Shown: piece after piece, positions 1 to 8,139 of the stretch | Layout: every line of letters begins with the position of its first letter | How positions within the stretch are numbered: position 1 is the first letter of the stretch | Source: Pseudoalteromonas carrageenovora IAM 12662 | Lineage (GTDB): Bacteria > Pseudomonadota > Gammaproteobacteria > Enterobacterales > Alteromonadaceae | Length of the DNA: 64,000 nucleotides | Direction: 5' to 3' | Assembly: GCF_900239935.1 (NCBI RefSeq) | Contig: NZ_LT965929.1 | Location: 62,001-126,000 of the forward strand | The notes under the pieces: model-generated | What the model was told of the DNA's origin: nothing | Seen by the model: only the letters and a program-made list of their open reading frames with translations | Database searches by the model: none | Position numbers and translations under genes: made by a program

Positions 1-1003
1 CGGCATGGTCAATATTTTTTAAGTCAGTTATTTGTGTATTAAGGGCGTTATTTTGCGCCGTTAAATACTCATGTCGCTTACGGTTATCTTTTATTTCTAG
101 CGCACTTTGTGCTTGTTTTGCTTGCTCGCTTTGCTGTGCAATTGCTTCAAGCTCGCTATTAGCATGCTGCTGATTTTTTGTGGCTTCTTCAAGTGCTTGC
201 TCAAGTGCACTGGCTTGCTTATACCAGTTTAGACTTTGCTCTGTGCTTATTAGCGCTTTTTTAGTATCTTCTATTTGCTGTTTTAGCTCATTAAGCGTGG
301 TGTGTTTTACTGCTAATTCGTCTTCACTTAATAAGGTATAGCTTGCGAGGCTTGCTTGAAGTAAATCAAATTTATCTTTTAATTCTTTGTTGCGCTCAAA
401 TATACGTTTACCAATAAGACTAAATTTGTCGGTGCCCGTTAAGCATTCTAATAATTGCGCGCGCTCATCGCCGGTGGCTTTTAAAAAGGCAGCAAATTCG
501 TGCTGCGCTAATAATACCGCGCGGGAGAATTGCTCAAAGCTTAAACCTATTTTGGTTTCTATTTCTTTTATGGTTTGGCTTTTGTCGGCTATGAGGGTTT
601 CATCTGGCAAGGTAACTAACGTGTGCTCAGCTACTTTTAATTTACCCGTTACTTTTTTATGGGTGCGCTGGATTGAATATCGCGCGCGGTAAAGTTGTTT
701 GTCTTGCCCAACAAAGTCAACTTCTGCGAAGCCTTCCCACTTTCCTCGGCGCAATAAGTTACGTGCATCGTTTAATTTTATGCTGTCGCCATTAAAATCA
801 ATCAGGTTACCTTTATCGCCTTTTAGCCGTGCTGTTTTTGTGTAAAGTGCTAAACAAATGGCATCTAAAAAGGTACTTTTACCCGCGCCTGTGTCACCGG
901 TTATAGCAAATAAGCCCGCATCTTTTAGTGGAGCTTGAGTAAAGTCGATTTCGGCGTCAACAATAGATGCTAAGTTATGTATGCGTACTGCGGTTATTTT
1001 CAT
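1..1003 (-). CDS. sbcC: SbcC, exonuclease large subunit (N-terminal part, cut by window edge)
   Basis: This is the ATPase subunit of the SbcCD (Mre11-Rad50-like) nuclease, which opens hairpins and processes DNA ends in the cytoplasm. About 334 N-terminal residues are visible. The start at 1003 reads MKITAVRIHNLASI, and a Walker A motif GDTGAGKST follows near residue 35. The region past about residue 200 is rich in Gln, Glu, Ala and Lys, as expected for the start of the long coiled coil. The signature motif and Walker B lie off the left edge. The start codon overlaps the sbcD stop by 4 bases (ATGA), so the two are translationally coupled with sbcD first. Family identity is clear from the P-loop and the partner gene. 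Confidence 0.95.
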   Translation of the reverse strand, partial: MKITAVRIHNLASIVDAEIDFTQAPLKDAGLFAITGDTGAGKSTFLDAICLALYTKTARLKGDKGNLIDFNGDSIKLNDARNLLRRGKWEGFAEVDFVGQDKQLYRARYSIQRTHKKVTGKLKVAEHTLVTLPDETLIADKSQTIKEIETKIGLSFEQFSRAVLLAQHEFAAFLKATGDERAQLLECLTGTDKFSLIGKRIFERNKELKDKFDLLQASLASYTLLSEDELAVKHTTLNELKQQIEDTKKALISTEQSLNWYKQASALEQALEEATKNQQHANSELEAIAQQSEQAKQAQSALEIKDNRKRHEYLTAQNNALNTQITDLKNIDHA

Positions 1004-2247
1004 AGTTGCTCTTGCTCCGTCAGCTCATTTATAACATCGCTTAAAAGTGCTTTTAGTTCATCGGGTACACTTTGCCCGGCCATATCTTTATCATTTGCGA
1101 ATGCTTGCTCTAATAAATTTTGTGGATTTAGCATTTCAACTTCACTTAAATCTTCAAACACAGACTCGTTGTCGTCTGTTGCTGATTTTTCACGTACTCG
1201 TTCGATACCGCAAAATCTTACATTTTTGCCCTCAAGTGCTTGTTCTATTTGTTCTCTGAAAGTGGTGTCGGTATCACTTGATTTAAGCTTTACGCGTAAA
1301 TATGGCGCTAATGTACTTTGCGCTGTATCGAGGGTTTTAATTTGTTCGCACAGTTCATCTAATGGCACAGACTCCCCTTTTGGTAAAATAATAACATCGG
1401 CTGAGCGCGGAATGTAAAGGGGGTTTACAGTTGTGCTAATACTCTGTTTTTCATCGCTTTTAAATTCGATAATATTAACTTGGTGAGTGTAATTACGCTC
1501 TGAAAACGACATAGGAATAGGCGTGCCGCTGTAGCGAATAGCGTCATTTTTAGCAACTTGTTGCGCTTTGTGTAAATGGCCTAGAGCGACATAGTTGGCT
1601 TTACTGCCAAATACATTGGCTGAAATTGATTCTTCCCCGCCTATCACTAAGTTACGCTCTGAATCGCTTGATATGTCGCCGCCTTTAGCATGTAAATGGC
1701 CCATAACTATTAACGGTGAATTTTGCTCATTAATTTTATAAGCATGCTCAAGGGCAAGCTCATAAGCTTTTGCAACGCCTTGTGCGTAGCTAGGGCCGTT
1801 TTTTGTTTGGCTTAGTGAACTTATATCGCTTGAGCGTAAAAAAGGCATAGCGGCGATTACAGCGCGTTTATTATTAGTGTTTATTTCTATAATAATATCG
1901 CTAGGCGCTGATACATCAAAACGCCCTACTACGTGTGTATCAAATTGAGCAAGCAAAGGCTGAGCCGCCAAAATACGATTTGCAGAGTCATGGTTGCCCG
2001 CGATAAGAACCACATGTAATTGTGGGCACTGCTTTTTTACGTCTTTTATAAACTGATAAAGTTGGTTTTCGGCGCTAGCGCTTGGTGTTGCCGTATGATA
2101 AATGTCGCCTGCAACTAATAATAAATCTATTTGCTGCTCAACAAGTGTGGCAAGTAACCAGGTAAAAAATGCTTGATGCTCTACACGGCGGTCGTGTTCG
2201 TAAAATTGTTGGCCAAGGTGCCAATCTGAGGTGTGGAGGACTTTCAT
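1000..2247 (-). CDS. sbcD: SbcD, exonuclease nuclease subunit
   Basis: This is the metallophosphoesterase (Mre11-like) subunit of SbcCD, 415 aa. The metal-binding motifs appear in order: DWHLG (D8, H10), LLVAGDIYH near 45, AGNHDS near 84, GHLHAKGG near 184 and LGHLHKAQ near 223. Length matches the family. The C-terminal 120 residues form the usual capping domain and end in an acidic, Gln-rich tail. It precedes sbcC in a two-gene operon with a 4-base overlap. One odd detail is that codons at about 1419-1435 spell the same TGTAAA-five C-TTTACA palindrome found upstream of two peptidase genes. Here it is inside coding sequence and probably fortuitous. Confidence 0.97.
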   Translation of the reverse strand: MKVLHTSDWHLGQQFYEHDRRVEHQAFFTWLLATLVEQQIDLLLVAGDIYHTATPSASAENQLYQFIKDVKKQCPQLHVVLIAGNHDSANRILAAQPLLAQFDTHVVGRFDVSAPSDIIIEINTNNKRAVIAAMPFLRSSDISSLSQTKNGPSYAQGVAKAYELALEHAYKINEQNSPLIVMGHLHAKGGDISSDSERNLVIGGEESISANVFGSKANYVALGHLHKAQQVAKNDAIRYSGTPIPMSFSERNYTHQVNIIEFKSDEKQSISTTVNPLYIPRSADVIILPKGESVPLDELCEQIKTLDTAQSTLAPYLRVKLKSSDTDTTFREQIEQALEGKNVRFCGIERVREKSATDDNESVFEDLSEVEMLNPQNLLEQAFANDKDMAGQSVPDELKALLSDVINELTEQEQL

Positions 2248-2326
2248 GTCGCGCTCTTAATAAAACCGTAAGAGCGCCAATATACCCAAGGCAGTTAAAG
2301 ATGCAAGCCTTGGGCGTGCTTTAGCG

Positions 2327-2563
2327 CTAGGTTAAGTTATACCACGCTGCAAAAATAACCGGTAAAGCTAAAAGTGCCATTAATAATGGTAATTTTAACG
2401 TTTTAGTTTGCTTTGCTTGTAATGCTTTAAGTGCGTTTGTTTCGTTACAGGCCGCTACTTTATCAATATAAAAATAACCTGAATCGAGATACTGCTTGCA
2501 GTTGTTCTCACTTGCTGGGATTGCAATTAGTTCTTGTTGTTTTTTTAGGATGTAAAAATCCAT
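2327..2563 (-). CDS. Small single-pass membrane protein (paralogue of next gene)
   Basis: A 78-residue protein if started at the internal ATG that gives MDFYILKKQQELIAIPASE. That start is preferred over an in-frame ATG 99 bases upstream because the resulting N-terminus aligns with the neighbouring small protein (MKFYIVKKDHQLEAIPAE). It has a short soluble domain of about 50 residues with two cysteines. One hydrophobic segment near residues 57-75 follows, and only a few residues come after it. Function is unknown and I recognise no domain. Together with the gene at 2698-2934 it forms a tandem duplicated pair downstream of nothing obviously related. Confidence 0.6.
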   Translation of the reverse strand: MDFYILKKQQELIAIPASENNCKQYLDSGYFYIDKVAACNETNALKALQAKQTKTLKLPLLMALLALPVIFAAWYNLT

Positions 2564-2697
2564 AAGCCCACCGCATTTCTTACTAGTAATCGATACAAAT
2601 TTGAGGATAAATGTGACGAATTTATTTGCCTCAAATAAAAAGGTGGGCGATTTTAAATACAAACAGCAACAAAGATCAACCTAAAATTACACTATTT

Positions 2698-2934
2698 TTA
2701 ATTTATCGTATAAATAGTTAAAATTAATGAAAACACCGCAATATTTGCGCCAATTATTAGCCACATTTTACTGTGTTTTTGTTCAGTAGGTAAGCGTTTG
2801 AGCGCATCTTGCTTGTCGCATGCCGACACCACATTAACATACGAATATTGGTTAGCTTCGTAGCGTTCAAGTAATGATTTTTCAGCAGGGATTGCTTCGA
2901 GCTGATGATCTTTTTTTACGATGTAAAATTTCAT
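2698..2934 (-). CDS. Small single-pass membrane protein (tandem paralogue)
   Basis: A 78-residue protein starting MKFYIVKKDHQLEAIPAEKS. The start at 2934 is preferred over 2952 because AAAGGGG lies a few bases upstream as a ribosome-binding site and because it aligns with its paralogue. The shared pattern is xFYIxKKxxxLxAIPA, then a Tyr-rich stretch, an ACxxxxALKxL motif and a C-terminal hydrophobic helix near residues 56-75. The soluble part should face the cytoplasm with the helix as a tail anchor. Function is unknown. Its promoter must lie in the 2935-3227 gap shared with the divergent M1 peptidase gene. Confidence 0.62.
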   Translation of the reverse strand: MKFYIVKKDHQLEAIPAEKSLLERYEANQYSYVNVVSACDKQDALKRLPTEQKHSKMWLIIGANIAVFSLILTIYTIN

Positions 2935-3051
2935 ACGTTGCCCCTTTAACACGTTACTTAATTTAACTTTAAGCTATTACTATGAATTAGGCCTGAAGCA
3001 AGTAAATTCAAAGGTGTGTACCTGTTTTGATACGTGGACTCTTCTGAGTTT

Positions 3052-3068
3052 TGTAAACCCCCTTTACA
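3052..3068. promoter_or_regulatory. Palindrome TGTAAA-five C-TTTACA upstream of the M1 peptidase gene
   Basis: A perfect inverted repeat with 6-base arms and a run of five C as spacer, 160 bases upstream of the M1 peptidase start at 3228. The same word with the same orientation relative to the gene occurs upstream of the S9 peptidase gene (14858-14882), and again at 12618-12636. The half-sites resemble TyrR boxes (TGTAAA-N6-TTTACA), but the spacer here is one base shorter and invariant. Confidence 0.45.
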
Positions 3069-3227
3069 CTTTTTAGCTTGTTGCATTTTGTTACAAAATA
3101 ACTGTATTTTTTTATACTTAAAAATAGGCGTATATCACCCTAAAAATACGGTACTTGGTCGCTAATTTATTGAAGCTTGAAGGTATATTTGTCAAAGTAC
3201 GCTCACAAAATTATTTTAGGACTAACA

Positions 3228-5675
3228 ATGAAAAAAATAAGTCTTACGCTAAGTGCTTTTGTATTGCCGTTGGCAATATCTAGTGCAGCTATGGCGTCTT
3301 CAGTTGAGCAAACAAAAGGCTCTTACGTTGATAAGTTTCGTCAATTAGACGAAGCTCTTCCAACACCTAATGTTTACCGCAGTGCAGCCGGTGAGCCGGG
3401 TGAAAATTATTGGCAGCAACGTGTTAATTACGACATTGATGTAAAGCTAGACGAAAAAAAACGCCGTATTACTGGTAGCCAAAGTATTGAATATAAAAAT
3501 AACTCGCCACATACATTAAAATATTTGTGGTTACAGCTAGATCAAAATATATTTAAAAGCGACTCTATTGCTGAAACAACTAAAACTTTTAAAAGCACAC
3601 TTAATAGCTTACCTGCGCAAAAGCCAGCTAAGTTAAGTTTAGGTGAGCTTCGCCGTCAGCAGTTTATGAGCGATAACGAACTGGGTTATACAATTAGTGG
3701 CGTTAAAGATGACAATGGCAAAGAGTTACGTGTAACGGTTGTTGATACATTAATGCGCATTGATTTAAACGAGCCATTAAAGCCAGGCAAAGAAGCTGAG
3801 TTTAGTATGAACTTTGCTTTTAACATTGTAGAAGAAGATGCCGTTGGCGCACGCTCTGGTTACGAGCACTTTGAAGAAGATGGCAACGATATATTTTTAC
3901 TTGCTCAGTGGTTTCCACGTTTAGCTGCTTACACAGATTACGAAGCATGGACTAACAAACCGTTTTTAGGTTCTGGTGAGTTTACGCTTGAATTTGGTGA
4001 CTACGACGTAGAAATTACGGTTCCTGCAGATCACATTGTATCGGCAACAGGTAAGCTTGATAACGCAAGTAAAGTACTTACACGCACTCAACGTAATCGC
4101 TTAGAAAAAGCAGAAACGTCAAAACGCCCTGTGTTTATCGTTACTGAAGAAGAAGCGTTAGAAAACGAAAAAGAAGGCACCGACAAAACTAAAACCTGGC
4201 ACTTTAAAGCAGAAAATGTACGTGACTTTGCTTGGGCGTCTTCTCGTAAGTTTATGTGGGATGCAAAAGGGTATCAGCAAGGCGGCGACGTTCAACCGCT
4301 CGTAATGGCTATGTCGTTCTTCCCTAAAGAAGGTGGCGATTTATGGAAAAAATACTCAACCGAAGCTGTAGTGCATACGATGGAAGTGTACTCTAAGTAC
4401 TCGTTTGATTACCCATACCCAGTGGCTCAATCGGTAAATGGACCAGTGGGTGGTATGGAATACCCAATGATTACCTTTAACGGTCCGCGTACGAAGCTAC
4501 AGGACGATGGTACGCGTACTTATTCGCAAGCTGAAAAGCGTTTTTTACTTGGCGTAGTTATTCATGAAGTTGGCCATATTTACTTCCCTATGATTGTTAA
4601 CTCAGATGAACGCCAATGGACGTGGATGGATGAAGGTTTAAATAGCTTTTTAGATGGCGTTGCTGGTCGTGAATGGGATCCTACGATTCCTTGGGGCGTT
4701 GAGCCACGCGATATAGTGAGCTACATGAAGTCTGAAAACCAAGTACCTGTAATGACTCAGTCTGACAGCGTATTACGTTTAGGTCCAAATGCTTATACTA
4801 AACCTGCTGCTGCACTTAATATTTTACGTGAAGTTATTTTAGGTCGCGATTTATTTGATTTTGCATTTAAAGAGTACGCTCAGCGCTGGAAATACAAGCG
4901 TCCTACTCCAGCAGATTTTTTCCGTACCATGGAAGAAGCCTCTGGTGTTGATTTAGATTGGTTTTGGCGTGGTTGGTTTTACACCACAGACCATGTAGAT
5001 ATTTCGCTGGATAAAGTTTATCAACTGCGTTTAGACACTAAAAACCCAGATATTGACTACAGCCGCCTACGCGATATTGAAGCCGATAAGCCAACGTCTT
5101 TATTTGTTGAGCGCAATCGCGCTGAAGGTAAAAAAACGTGGGTTGAGAAAAATACTGACGTCACAGATTTTTACGACGAAAACGACCGCTTTACTGTTAC
5201 CAATAAAGAGCGTAACTCGTATAACAAGTTCTTAAAAGGTTTAGAGCCTTGGGAGCGTAAAACGCTAGACCGCGCGCTTGAAGAAGATAAAAACTATTAT
5301 GTTATGGAATTTTCAAACCTAGGTGGTTTGGTAATGCCTATTTTGTTAGAGCTAACTTATGAAGATGGCACTACTGAAGAGCGTTATATTCCTGCTGAAA
5401 TTTGGCGTCGTAATTACAAAAACGTTCAAAAGCTAATTGTTACTGATAAGAACAAACCACTTGTTTCGGTAACTGTTGATCCACGCTGGGAAACTGCAGA
5501 TGTGGATGTTGAGAACAATAACTACCCTCGTCGTATTATTCCTTCGCGTATAGAAGTATTCAAAAAGGAAAAGAGTAAAGCTAAGGTTAGCCGCGATATC
5601 ATGCAAGATATTAAAACTGAGCTTAAAACGGACGAGAAAAAAGACGAAAAGGATGACGGTGAGGAGCAACAGTAA
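3228..5675 (+). CDS. Secreted M1-family zinc metallopeptidase
   Basis: An aminopeptidase-like enzyme of the gluzincin M1 family, 815 aa from the ATG at 3228. That start gives a clean signal peptide (MKKISLTLSAFVLPLA, cleavage after AMA), whereas the longer reading from 3177 does not. The N-terminal beta domain is followed by a GGMEYP substrate motif near 408, the zinc site HEVGH at 446-450 and the third ligand in WMDEGLNSF about 20 residues later. The C-terminal 40 residues are highly charged (Lys, Glu, Asp). It likely acts in the periplasm or outside the cell on peptides. The stop overlaps the next start by one base (TAATG), which implies a two-gene operon. Confidence 0.9.
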   Translation: MKKISLTLSAFVLPLAISSAAMASSVEQTKGSYVDKFRQLDEALPTPNVYRSAAGEPGENYWQQRVNYDIDVKLDEKKRRITGSQSIEYKNNSPHTLKYLWLQLDQNIFKSDSIAETTKTFKSTLNSLPAQKPAKLSLGELRRQQFMSDNELGYTISGVKDDNGKELRVTVVDTLMRIDLNEPLKPGKEAEFSMNFAFNIVEEDAVGARSGYEHFEEDGNDIFLLAQWFPRLAAYTDYEAWTNKPFLGSGEFTLEFGDYDVEITVPADHIVSATGKLDNASKVLTRTQRNRLEKAETSKRPVFIVTEEEALENEKEGTDKTKTWHFKAENVRDFAWASSRKFMWDAKGYQQGGDVQPLVMAMSFFPKEGGDLWKKYSTEAVVHTMEVYSKYSFDYPYPVAQSVNGPVGGMEYPMITFNGPRTKLQDDGTRTYSQAEKRFLLGVVIHEVGHIYFPMIVNSDERQWTWMDEGLNSFLDGVAGREWDPTIPWGVEPRDIVSYMKSENQVPVMTQSDSVLRLGPNAYTKPAAALNILREVILGRDLFDFAFKEYAQRWKYKRPTPADFFRTMEEASGVDLDWFWRGWFYTTDHVDISLDKVYQLRLDTKNPDIDYSRLRDIEADKPTSLFVERNRAEGKKTWVEKNTDVTDFYDENDRFTVTNKERNSYNKFLKGLEPWERKTLDRALEEDKNYYVMEFSNLGGLVMPILLELTYEDGTTEERYIPAEIWRRNYKNVQKLIVTDKNKPLVSVTVDPRWETADVDVENNNYPRRIIPSRIEVFKKEKSKAKVSRDIMQDIKTELKTDEKKDEKDDGEEQQ

Positions 5676-6169
5676 TGCGCTTTTTGCTTGTTATTGTTTG
5701 CCTTTTAGTTGCTGCGCCAAGTATGGCGCATCAATTAAAGTCATCAGTTACTACTGTGCTTTTTAATAAACGTACGAGTAATATTGAGCTTATGCATCGC
5801 TTTTACTTACATGACACCGAGCATGCTGTAGGTAAATTATTTGAAGGCAAGGTTGATATTATTAGCAATAAAGTTGATCAGCAGCGTTTTGCTAAATATG
5901 TTGAATCGCACGTGGCTTTAAAAACGCTCAGCGGTGAAACTTTGAAGCTTAACTCTGTTGGAGCACAAGTAGATGGTAAGTTTTTTTGGGTATACCAAGA
6001 GGCAGCCATTCCTAAAGGGATTAAGGGTATAAAAATGAGTAATGGCGCACTGCGTGATTTATGGCCATCTCAGGTAAATATGGTAAACGTTGAAGGTAAA
6101 GGAAAAATTAAAACCCTTAACTTTAGCCAAGACGATACTTGGCTTGAAGCCCGCTTTGAGCAAAACTAA
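5675..6169 (+). CDS. Small exported protein of DUF6702 type
   Basis: A 164-residue protein with a signal peptide (MRFLLVIVCLLVAAPSMAHQ, cleaved after MA). It is compact and beta-rich, with the HRFYLHDTEHA and WPSQVNMVN stretches I associate with the DUF6702 family, whose function is unknown. It is translationally coupled to the preceding M1 peptidase through a one-base TAATG overlap, so a role with that peptidase, such as chaperone, inhibitor or substrate presentation, is a reasonable inference. A rho-independent terminator follows at 6191. Confidence 0.7.
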   Translation: MRFLLVIVCLLVAAPSMAHQLKSSVTTVLFNKRTSNIELMHRFYLHDTEHAVGKLFEGKVDIISNKVDQQRFAKYVESHVALKTLSGETLKLNSVGAQVDGKFFWVYQEAAIPKGIKGIKMSNGALRDLWPSQVNMVNVEGKGKIKTLNFSQDDTWLEARFEQN

Positions 6170-6190
6170 TATTTAATACTTTCCCAACCG

Positions 6191-6224
6191 ACGCGCACTG
6201 CAGTTAATGTGCGCGTTTTCTTTA
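6191..6224 (+). terminator. Rho-independent terminator of the M1 peptidase operon
   Basis: Arms ACGCGCAC (6191-6198) and GTGCGCGT (6209-6216) enclose a 10-base loop and are followed by a T-rich tail. It lies 22 bases after the stop at 6169. Confidence 0.8.
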
Positions 6225-6477
6225 TACGTTTAAACTGTGTTCATTTTTGATCTGCTATGTGTAAATTTGCGTAAAGATTGGTAGTTCAGTTTGTATATTT
6301 ACCTTTTCTTGCACATGCTACAATTACCAATTATATTTACTGTGTTATCAATAGATTGATAGCGGTGAAAATAAATAATTTAAATATGGTTTCATTTATC
6401 CTTTTATATAAAGGCATAAGCAGTAGAGATTTTTATGTTTAAATTTCATTTAGTACTAACTAAATTCAGGGAATGAT

Positions 6478-7095
6478 ATGACTACTCAGGTAGAGGCTAT
6501 TTATGGTGTTATTTTTGATTTAGATGGAACCCTAGTTTCGTCAGAATTAGATTTTTCGTTAATAAAAGCTCAGATTGGTTGCCCTTGTGAACAAGATTTA
6601 CTTGATTACATTGCTCAGTTGCCATCCCCTTATATGCGTGAGGAGGCAATGAATATTGTTCATCAACACGAGTTAATAGATGCTCAACATGCCAGTATTT
6701 TACCGGGCGTGGCTGATGCCGTTAATGCTTTAAAAGCAAAAAAAATTCCTATGGCTATTGTTACTCGCAATTTTGATAAAGCAGCTGCGATTAAGCTACA
6801 AAATAACCCACTCCCTATTGAAACAGTATTAACCCGAAGTGATGCGCCAGCAAAGCCCGATCCGAGTGCGTTAAATGCAATTTCTACACTATGGAATATA
6901 AGCCCTAGCAATTTATTGTACGTAGGGGATTTTCTATACGATATACAAGCTGCACATAATGCGAATATGCGCGCTTGTTTATACGCTCCTGATACCACTC
7001 CAGCATACGCCGACCAAGCAGATTATGTTTTACATGATTTTATAGAATTAGTGACTTTGGTAGACAGCTACTCTAAAAAAATAGAATTATGTTAA
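6478..7095 (+). CDS. HAD-superfamily hydrolase, phosphoglycolate-phosphatase-like
   Basis: A 205-residue cytoplasmic phosphatase of the HAD IA type. Motif I is FDLDGTLVSSE near residues 14-24. Motif II is IVTRN near 97, motif III is the Lys in PAKPDPSA near 124, and motif IV is VGDFLYDIQAA near 144. The insert between motifs I and II is a small helical cap, as in phosphoglycolate or pyrophosphatase-like members. Substrate cannot be told from sequence. The gene stands alone, with 308 bases of AT-rich DNA before it and a separate gene 121 bases after. Confidence 0.88.
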   Translation: MTTQVEAIYGVIFDLDGTLVSSELDFSLIKAQIGCPCEQDLLDYIAQLPSPYMREEAMNIVHQHELIDAQHASILPGVADAVNALKAKKIPMAIVTRNFDKAAAIKLQNNPLPIETVLTRSDAPAKPDPSALNAISTLWNISPSNLLYVGDFLYDIQAAHNANMRACLYAPDTTPAYADQADYVLHDFIELVTLVDSYSKKIELC

Positions 7096-7216
7096 ATAGT
7101 GTGCAGTTTTATTTATTCAACAAATAGAGCTGCATTATTTAAATTTGATAACTAGCCCAATACGACTGAAATTGATAAAATATGGCAAAAGGTAACGTAT
7201 TCATTAGAGGCACAAA

Positions 7217-7942
7217 ATGGGCAGAGCATTTGTAGTTCGTCAAAGTTCTATGATCAAAACAGCCAACGCAAAAACAAAAATAAACTCAAAGTACGGTAAA
7301 GAGATTTACGTTGCAGCAAAAAATGGCGAACCCGATCCTGAAGTTAATCAAACACTACGTCGCTTAATCGAAAAAGCTAAAAAAGACCAAGTTCCAGCAC
7401 ACGTTATTGAAAAAGCAATTGAAAAAGCAGCCGGTGGGGCAGGGGAAGATTACTCTGTTGCTCGCTACGAAGGGTATGGCCCTGGAAATTGCATGGTTAT
7501 TGTTGATTGCTTAACAGATAACCCAAACCGTACAATAAAAGATGTGCGCTTACCGTTTACTAAAACAGACTCAAAAATTGGTACTCCTGGGTGTGTTGCA
7601 CATATGTTTGATCATTATGCAGTACTTGGTTTTGCTGGTGATGACGATGAAGTTGTACTAGAAGCACTAATGATGGCCGATGTAGATGTGAGCGATGTTG
7701 AGTGCGAGAATGGTAAAGTATCGGTTTTTGCTCCGCCAACAGAATACTTTAAAGCTAAAACTGCCCTTGAAGACGCATTTGAAGGCATTAACTTTGAAGT
7801 AGACGAAATAACGTTTATTCCTCAAGTTAATATTGAAATTGAAGACGAAGAAGTGATTGCTAACTTTGATAAGTTTATAAATATGCTTGAAGATTGTGAC
7901 GATGTACAAAATATTTATCACAATGCTATTGTAAAAAATTAG
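7217..7942 (+). CDS. YebC/PmpR-family protein (YeeN-like)
   Basis: A 241-residue protein of the YebC/PmpR/TACO1 family, members of which act as DNA-binding regulators or relieve ribosome stalling. The N-terminus [19 protein letters not shown] replaces the more usual AGHSKWANIKHRK, and this places it in the YeeN branch. The central NRTIKDVR and [11 protein letters not shown] stretches match the family, and the C-terminus is strongly acidic. Family membership is clear, but I cannot say from sequence which molecular role this branch has. A GAGGC ribosome site lies just upstream, and a strong bidirectional terminator follows. Confidence 0.88.
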   Translation: MGRAFVVRQSSMIKTANAKTKINSKYGKEIYVAAKNGEPDPEVNQTLRRLIEKAKKDQVPAHVIEKAIEKAAGGAGEDYSVARYEGYGPGNCMVIVDCLTDNPNRTIKDVRLPFTKTDSKIGTPGCVAHMFDHYAVLGFAGDDDEVVLEALMMADVDVSDVECENGKVSVFAPPTEYFKAKTALEDAFEGINFEVDEITFIPQVNIEIEDEEVIANFDKFINMLEDCDDVQNIYHNAIVKN

Positions 7943-7962
7943 AGTAAACTCCTAAAAATATT

Positions 7963-8000
7963 AAAAAAGCGCGTTTTGTGTAAGCAAAACGCGCTTTTTT
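7963..8000. terminator. Strong terminator after the YebC-family gene
   Basis: Sixteen-base arms built around GCGCGTTTTG and CAAAACGCGC enclose a 6-base loop (7979-7984), with an A-tract before and a T-tract after. It could work on both strands. Confidence 0.9.
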
Positions 8001-8094
8001 ACGTTTGAATAAATGTTAGATATTCATGCATATTATGCTTATTTGGATATATCTTTTACAAATGTCATAAAAGTACAAATATTTTAATTTCAGG

Positions 8095-8122
8095 TTATAA
8101 AAACCAGCTCCAAGGCCGGTTT
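8095..8122 (-). terminator. Probable terminator of glcB
   Basis: On the minus strand AACCGGC pairs with GCTGGTT (one G-T wobble) around a 6-base loop and is followed by a T-run, 18 bases after the glcB stop. Confidence 0.6.
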
Positions 8123-8139
8123 AGTAACGTTAAAGTGTA

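Noticed and set aside
1419..1435. TGTAAA-five C-TTTACA palindrome inside sbcD
   Set aside because: Same word as the intergenic copies, but it encodes ordinary residues in a conserved gene and has no promoter position; treated as fortuitous.
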